A stretch of DNA of 64,000 nucleotides, taken from the NCBI GenBank assembly GCA_016715325.1, contig JADKAL010000014.1, positions 682,001 through 746,000 of the forward strand, given 5' to 3'. The DNA is from Methylococcaceae bacterium. Its GTDB lineage: Bacteria > Pseudomonadota > Gammaproteobacteria > Methylococcales > Methylomonadaceae. How positions within the stretch are numbered: position 1 is the first letter of the stretch; every line of letters starts with the position of its first letter. Positions 59,136 to 64,000 of this stretch are shown here, piece by piece. Under the pieces are notes generated by a model that worked only from the letters and a program-made list of their open reading frames with translations, was not told the DNA's origin and did no database searches. The position numbers and the translations under genes are program-made.

Positions 59136-60158
59136 ATGAGTAAACTTTATAACGTTGCGGTGGTAGGAGCGACGGGTGCCGTGGGCGAAGCGATGTTGTC
59201 GATTTTGGAAGAAAGGAATTTTCCCGTAGGTGAAGTCTATGCGCTAGCAAGCAGTAAATCGGTTGGAAAACGAATTCCATTCAAAGGGGGGAGTTTAAAA
59301 GTCGAAGACTTAGCGGGGTTCGACTTTTCTAAGGTGCAGATAGGGTTATTCTCCGCAGGCGGTTCGGTTTCTGCCGAATACGCGCCGAAAGCGGCAGCAG
59401 CCGGTTGCGTGGTGGTCGATAATACCTCTCACTTTCGATACGAAGACGATATTCCTTTAGTCGTTCCCGAAGTTAATCCTGAAAAAATCGCGGATTACAA
59501 AAATCGAGGCATCATTGCGAATCCCAATTGCTCGACCATTCAAATGTTGGTGGCCCTAAAACCCATTTACGATGCGGTAGGCATAGAAAGAATCAATGTC
59601 TGCACCTATCAGGCTGTTTCCGGGACCGGCAAAAAAGGTATCGAAGAAGTCGTGAAACAAACCGCCAAACTGCTGAATGGTCAGCCGATTGAAACTAATG
59701 TTTATCCGAAGCAAATTGCTTTTAATGTATTGCCGCAAATCGATGTATTCATGGATAACGGTTACACCAAAGAAGAAATGAAAATGGTTTGGGAAACGCA
59801 GAAAATCCTGGACGATCCGTCGATACGCGTGAATCCGACCGCCGTGAGAGTGCCGGTTTTTTACGGACATTCCGAAGCGGTCCATATTGAAACACGCAAG
59901 AAAATCGATGTGGAATCTGTGCGGAATCTACTTTCAAAAGCGCCTGGGGTAAAAGTGTTGGATGAACGCAAAAATGGCGGTTATCCCACGGCGGTAACCG
60001 AATCGTCGGGACAAGACGATGTATTCGTCGGACGTATTCGAGAAGATATTTCGCATCCAAACGGAATAGACCTCTGGGTTGTCGGCGACAATGTGAGAAA
60101 AGGTGCTGCTTTAAATAGCGTGCAGATCGCTGAAATACTGGTAAAAAATTACATCTGA
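59136..60158 (+). CDS. asd: Aspartate-semialdehyde dehydrogenase
   Basis: Asd reduces aspartyl phosphate to aspartate semialdehyde, the branch to lysine, diaminopimelate, threonine and methionine. The 340-residue protein has the NADP site VVGATGAVGEAMLSILEERN, the active-site cysteine in NPNCSTIQMLVAL and the substrate region VPVFYGHSEAVHIET. Length is typical of this class. It starts 72 bases after adk and is followed by fimV, the same asd-fimV order as in Pseudomonas. Confidence 0.95.
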   Translation: MSKLYNVAVVGATGAVGEAMLSILEERNFPVGEVYALASSKSVGKRIPFKGGSLKVEDLAGFDFSKVQIGLFSAGGSVSAEYAPKAAAAGCVVVDNTSHFRYEDDIPLVVPEVNPEKIADYKNRGIIANPNCSTIQMLVALKPIYDAVGIERINVCTYQAVSGTGKKGIEEVVKQTAKLLNGQPIETNVYPKQIAFNVLPQIDVFMDNGYTKEEMKMVWETQKILDDPSIRVNPTAVRVPVFYGHSEAVHIETRKKIDVESVRNLLSKAPGVKVLDERKNGGYPTAVTESSGQDDVFVGRIREDISHPNGIDLWVVGDNVRKGAALNSVQIAEILVKNYI

Positions 60159-60228
60159 GCTAATCTTGGTTCTATAATTGTGACTGAGTGTGGTACAACA
60201 TCGTGATAAATTTTAAGGAGATGGATGC

Positions 60229-63048
60229 GTGCGCAACTTAACTAAAGCTCTAACAGTCGTATCGTTACTGGCTCCCGTTAGTGGTCATTCGCTTGGGATC
60301 GGTGATATCAGAGTGCGCTCGGCCCTTAACCAGAATCTTAATGCAGAGATAGCTTTGGTGGCTTCAAAGGGTGAAAAACCTTCGAACATCAAAGTCAGTT
60401 TGGCTTCAGCCGATAAGTTTGATGAAGCGGGTGTGCCTTGGACGTATTTTCTATCAAAAATTAAATTCAATACTGTTGTCAAACCGAACGGCTCGATGGT
60501 TATCAAAGTGACTTCGAGAGAAGCGCTTAAGGAACCGTACCTTAACTTTTTACTTGAAGTAACTTGGCCTAAAGGCAGCTTGTACCGTGAGTTCACGGTA
60601 CTGGTTGATCCGCCGTCCGAATATGAGCAATCGACTTATCAAGAACCCGTTTATCAAGAACCGGCGTATCCCTTAACGTCGCAATACGAAAACTATCCTC
60701 CACAACAAACCTATTCCCCGCGCCCGCGTCCGGTTAGACATTCTAACAGGCCGAAACGAACTTCAAATGGCAGTTATGGCGGTCAAATCGTAACGCGAAG
60801 AAACGACACCTTATGGAAGGTAGCCTCGCGGGTGCGCGGGGCAGGTGTTTCGGTAGAGCAGATGATGATGTCGCTCTTTGAAAGAAATCCGAATGCATTT
60901 TATCAGCAAAATGTGAATGCGCTTGCTGCCGGAAAAACACTGAAAATTCCGGATAAAAACACCGTTCAACAGATTTCGCGGCAGGAAGCGCTCGATGAAT
61001 TTACTCAGCATAACACAGCGTGGAATAACAATCGTTCCGGCGTACCGAGCAGTAATAGGCAGTTAGCGAAAGAAGAGGCTGTCGATAGTCAGTTAAAGCT
61101 GGAAGCGCCGGTGGAAGCGACTGTAGATGCAAACGAGAATGTAGCACCTTCCGTTGAGCCATCGGCAAGTGCTAAAAATAGTGCTTCGCAATCAACTAGC
61201 GCAAGTCAGCGGCAAGCCAACACGGAAAAAGAAACAGCAAAAGGAGCTTCACCTGTTGATGACGCTCTGCAAAGCAAGGTAGCTGCGCTTGAAAAGCAAA
61301 TGGCGATGATGCAAGAAATAATTGCATTGAAAGACAAGCAGCTTGCTGAACTACAAAATCCAGCACAGCCGCCAGCTACTCCAGTTTCGCCCCCTTCACC
61401 GTCGTCTGTGACCCCTGAGCCGACACCTGCTGTGCCTACCGAAGTAAAACCTGAGCCGACACCGCCAGCGCCTGTTGTGGCACCACAACCGGTTCCAGCT
61501 CCGCAAGCCGTGAAACCGGCTGCGCCCCCAGTACCAGCGACACCTGTTGTTAAACCGACCGTAAAGAGAATAGTACAAGCCCCTAAACCGGTTGTAGAAG
61601 AGTCGGTCTCGCCTCTGATTTGGATACTGGGCGGTCTTGGCGGGATTTTATTGCCGTTATTCGGCTGGCTCTGGTGGCAAAAGAAGAAAATAATTCAAGA
61701 GACCGAAGCGGAAAGCATGTTCAGGACTTACTCATCCATGAGAAATACCGAGTCCAATAGTCCGTTATCTTCAATATCGCGCAGGCCCGCCTCCGGGACG
61801 GTTTCGGGCGAAAGTTCATTTCTAAATGACTTTAAGGCCAGTGATTTCGAATCTTTCGAGTCGTTTAACGTCGATCATGGCGATATCGATCCTATTGAAG
61901 AAGCGGATGTTTATTTAGCGTATGGGCGTTATCAGCAAGCTGAAGATTTGATTAGGCAAGCTATAAACAACAACCCGGAACGCGAAGAATGCAAATTAAA
62001 ATTGCTAGAAATTTTTCATGCAAGTTCCAATAAAGAAGATTTTGAAAACTACGCAATGGAACTTGCCGCAGCAGGAAAGCAAGAAGATAAGGATTTCTGG
62101 CGAAAAGTTATTGAATTAAGTAAAGATATTTGCCCGGATTCACCGTTATTTGCAATTCAAATTCCCAGTACGGTCGCTGTTTTTACCACAGAATCCGATG
62201 TTTTAGCTGAAAGTGTTTTGCTTGGCTCCAATGCTGCTGCTGAACAAGACGCTGTTAATAAACTGGCTGAAAATAGAGAGTATCAAGGTGTTGCAAGTTT
62301 TCAAATTGACGATGATGGCGCGAATGAGTCGGCTTTTGAGACTACAGAATCGGGTGTTCAGCAAGATATAAAGAAAGTGGAACAACCGAAATTTGAAGTA
62401 TCCGAATCAGAAAATGACGACGTGTTGAGTTTCGATTTGGATTCATTCGAAGACAGCTTGCTCAAAGAACAGAATAACGAATTACTCGATTTCGATTTGG
62501 GACCTTATCCAGGAGCGAGTGAGAAAAAAGCGGTCGATGAAAGCACGACTTTGTTACTCGATGAAGAATTGATGCTGGATAGCGAAAGCAATACTATTAA
62601 AAACGACGATTCCGAAGTCAAAAATGAGATCGAAACATTCGAGTTCGATTTTAATTTGGATAAAAAGGAAACCGATAAGCCGGATAGTAAAGAGAGAGAG
62701 GCTGCCGTCGAAACTATCGACAGTTGGGATCCTGAACAAACGCTTGATTTCTCAATTGATGTACCTGTTGAAAAAGAAAGATCCGAAAGTAACGCAATTG
62801 ACTTTAGTTTCGATTTAGATCCAACTCTGGCAAGTTCAAGTAAGCCCGGTTATCAGGAAAACGGTTTTAACTTATCCGATTTGACCGATATGGACGAGAT
62901 AGAAACAAAGCTCGATCTCGCAAAAGCTTATATCGATATGGGCGATGTAGAATCAGCCAAAGATATTATTGGACAAGTGCTAGAGAAAGGGTCGTTGGAA
63001 CAAAAGAAAACAGCGATGGCTTTGTTGGATGATTTAAATTTAGGATGA
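60229..63048 (+). CDS. fimV: FimV: LysM- and TPR-containing inner-membrane protein of type IV pili and polar organisation
   Basis: FimV supports type IV pilus assembly and cell-pole signalling. The 939-residue protein begins at a GTG (60229) after AAGGAG with a signal peptide, then the FimV N-terminal domain (LGIGDIRVRSALNQNLNAEI), a peptidoglycan-binding LysM at about residues 184-245, a Pro/Ala-rich linker, one membrane helix at about 461-480 (ILGGLGGILLPLFGWLWW), an acidic cytoplasmic region with repeated FDLD/FDFNLD motifs, and a C-terminal TPR-like FimV domain (DLAKAYIDMGDVESAKDIIG) at about 890-939. Low-complexity stretches in the linker may vary in length. Confidence 0.93.
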   Translation: MRNLTKALTVVSLLAPVSGHSLGIGDIRVRSALNQNLNAEIALVASKGEKPSNIKVSLASADKFDEAGVPWTYFLSKIKFNTVVKPNGSMVIKVTSREALKEPYLNFLLEVTWPKGSLYREFTVLVDPPSEYEQSTYQEPVYQEPAYPLTSQYENYPPQQTYSPRPRPVRHSNRPKRTSNGSYGGQIVTRRNDTLWKVASRVRGAGVSVEQMMMSLFERNPNAFYQQNVNALAAGKTLKIPDKNTVQQISRQEALDEFTQHNTAWNNNRSGVPSSNRQLAKEEAVDSQLKLEAPVEATVDANENVAPSVEPSASAKNSASQSTSASQRQANTEKETAKGASPVDDALQSKVAALEKQMAMMQEIIALKDKQLAELQNPAQPPATPVSPPSPSSVTPEPTPAVPTEVKPEPTPPAPVVAPQPVPAPQAVKPAAPPVPATPVVKPTVKRIVQAPKPVVEESVSPLIWILGGLGGILLPLFGWLWWQKKKIIQETEAESMFRTYSSMRNTESNSPLSSISRRPASGTVSGESSFLNDFKASDFESFESFNVDHGDIDPIEEADVYLAYGRYQQAEDLIRQAINNNPEREECKLKLLEIFHASSNKEDFENYAMELAAAGKQEDKDFWRKVIELSKDICPDSPLFAIQIPSTVAVFTTESDVLAESVLLGSNAAAEQDAVNKLAENREYQGVASFQIDDDGANESAFETTESGVQQDIKKVEQPKFEVSESENDDVLSFDLDSFEDSLLKEQNNELLDFDLGPYPGASEKKAVDESTTLLLDEELMLDSESNTIKNDDSEVKNEIETFEFDFNLDKKETDKPDSKEREAAVETIDSWDPEQTLDFSIDVPVEKERSESNAIDFSFDLDPTLASSSKPGYQENGFNLSDLTDMDEIETKLDLAKAYIDMGDVESAKDIIGQVLEKGSLEQKKTAMALLDDLNLG

Positions 63049-63073
63049 TTTTTTAATAGTCGGTGAATAAAAT

Positions 63074-63097
63074 AAAAAAGCCCTTACGGGCTTTTTT
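63074..63097. terminator. Bidirectional terminator between fimV and the REC-Hpt gene
   Basis: AAAAAAGCCC (63074-63083) and GGGCTTTTTT (63088-63097) form a stem with loop TTAC and A/T tails on both sides. It is 25 bases after the fimV stop and touches the stop codon of the convergent gene (63097-63099). Confidence 0.88.
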
Positions 63098-63840
63098 TAT
63101 GATCTATCGTTTAGAATTTCCAATATAGATTTACGGTGTTTATTAAATGACGAGACATTTTGTTTTAACATCAAAAAAAATCCATCCGCATACTCAAAAT
63201 TATTCTGAACTAAACTCATTTCTAATGAGTTAGCGATGTCCGCGATTTCTTTTAAGTAACATGTTTTTGCCGAGCCGTTTAGATTATGTGTAACTTCGAG
63301 CGCAATTTTGTAATTGCCTATTCTGATAGCATTTTCTATATTTATAATCTGAATCGGCAATTCTTCAAATAATTTGTCGTAAAGCATGTTGACTAAGCGA
63401 ATATTGTTTTTTGTTTTCGATAATAAGATTTCGATAGAGTCAATATAGGGCGTTAAGCTGTCGTTTTCACGCCAAAAATTGATCAATTCTTCAAGGCGAT
63501 CCCTGTTCAACGGCTTAATCACACAATCGTCGAACCCTTCGTTTATTAACATTTTTTTTTGATCCTGAGCCAGAATTTCAGCCATAGCAATAATCGGCGT
63601 ATCGTTGTTGATGCAATCGAAGCTTTTGGCTAAGAAAAGTAGGCTGGGCGCATTTAATGCTAAATCGATAAGGATGAGATTGAATAATTGTCCGGAAATT
63701 GCTGAAGCCGTTTCGTTCTGGGTATGGGTGTAGATCAGTACAAGTTCGTCTATGTCCGGTTCATATTTTTGCAATACCGTAGCATCGGCACAGGCAATCA
63801 GTGTAGTAAACTGTTTTTGCGGGCTTATATCTAAAAACAT
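63097..63840 (-). CDS. Receiver-domain plus Hpt phosphotransfer protein
   Basis: The 247-residue protein has an N-terminal receiver-like domain (about 1-125) with the phosphoacceptor Asp in FNLILIDLALNAP, the Thr/Ala position in TPIIAMAEI and the conserved Lys in CVIKPL, though the early acidic pair of receivers is not clear. The second half resembles an Hpt domain, with the phosphorylatable His in EVTHNLNGSAKTCYL (HxLxGSA pattern). REC-Hpt proteins are relays in multistep phosphorelays, often with hybrid kinases. It is convergent with fimV, and no kinase is adjacent. Confidence 0.72.
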   Translation of the reverse strand: MFLDISPQKQFTTLIACADATVLQKYEPDIDELVLIYTHTQNETASAISGQLFNLILIDLALNAPSLLFLAKSFDCINNDTPIIAMAEILAQDQKKMLINEGFDDCVIKPLNRDRLEELINFWRENDSLTPYIDSIEILLSKTKNNIRLVNMLYDKLFEELPIQIINIENAIRIGNYKIALEVTHNLNGSAKTCYLKEIADIANSLEMSLVQNNFEYADGFFLMLKQNVSSFNKHRKSILEILNDRS

Positions 63841-63902
63841 TTTAATAGGATTTTTGCTTTCAATGGTCGGTAGTGAGTTAAATCTGTGACTTCATAGAAG
63901 GC

Positions 63903-63930
63903 GAAGTGACAAAACTAATTTTGTCACTTC
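63903..63930. terminator. Perfect 12-base-pair hairpin near the right edge
   Basis: GAAGTGACAAAA (63903-63914) and TTTTGTCACTTC (63919-63930) are exact reverse complements around CTAA. It lies upstream of the REC-Hpt gene, and the rest of the edge (63931-64000) holds no gene start that I can support. It could terminate a gene beyond the window or be an operator for the REC-Hpt gene. Confidence 0.5.
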
Positions 63931-64000
63931 AGGATAAACGTGAATCGCCGAGTTCATCAATATGCACAGGTTTAATCTACTAACCGATAGTTAATTGCAA

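Noticed and set aside
61370..61600. Minus-strand frame rich in Arg and Trp opposite the fimV linker
   Set aside because: It is the complement of the Pro/Ala-rich low-complexity linker of FimV and has no independent support.

Overview
The window is chromosomal DNA of a gammaproteobacterium. The ribosomal proteins, Hda, FimV, PilU, MlaA, the 7Fe ferredoxin and the asd-fimV order all point there. The overall make-up resembles Methylococcales (type I methanotrophs), but no methane-oxidation gene is present, so that placement is inference.

Layout. (1) 1-18638: the 3' end of rpoC, then one unbroken plus-strand run from rpsL to rplQ that joins the str, S10, spc and alpha ribosomal-protein operons. 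It ends in a very long palindromic terminator shared with a convergent ferredoxin gene. (2) 18700-26100: small housekeeping genes: ferredoxin, TPR protein, CYTH phosphatase and CDGSH Fe-S protein; an SDR oxidoreductase; the arsC-like/wrbA/DUF2069/hda block; ubiA; and a secreted copper-radical-oxidase-like protein. (3) 26495-33684: pilU, then glyQ and glyS split by an AT-rich ATPase plus TOPRIM-like gene pair, then gmhB and a plsC-type acyltransferase. (4) 33790-37910: a lipoprotein, a TPR protein, rhlE and moaA; moaA is flanked by inverted copies of a roughly 100-120 bp repeat. (5) 38805-46164: a type IV pilus minor-pilin operon (fimT/gspH, pilV, pilW, pilX, pilY1, pilE), followed by hairpin repeats. 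(6) 46735-58175, minus strand: a fatty-acid/phospholipid block (thiolase, FadB-like protein, a sigma-region-4/zinc-finger protein, FadE; an acyltransferase-hydrolase fusion overlapping mlaA; glpD). (7) 58425-63840: adk, asd, fimV and a convergent REC-Hpt protein.

Four genes (secY, an SDR gene, pilW, pilY1) each carry one frame disruption at or beside a short A or T run. Because secY is essential, base-calling or assembly error is the simplest explanation, though phase variation of the two pilus genes cannot be excluded from sequence alone.

The strongest candidates for new biology are the ATPase/TOPRIM pair inside glyQS (defence-like), a 125-residue fusion of RpoD-like region 4 with a ClpX-type zinc finger inside the beta-oxidation cluster, and a 770-residue acyltransferase/serine-hydrolase fusion translationally coupled to mlaA. 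Pilus functions appear at three separate loci (pilU, the minor-pilin operon, fimV), and lipid handling links the fad block, the acyltransferases, mlaA and glpD.
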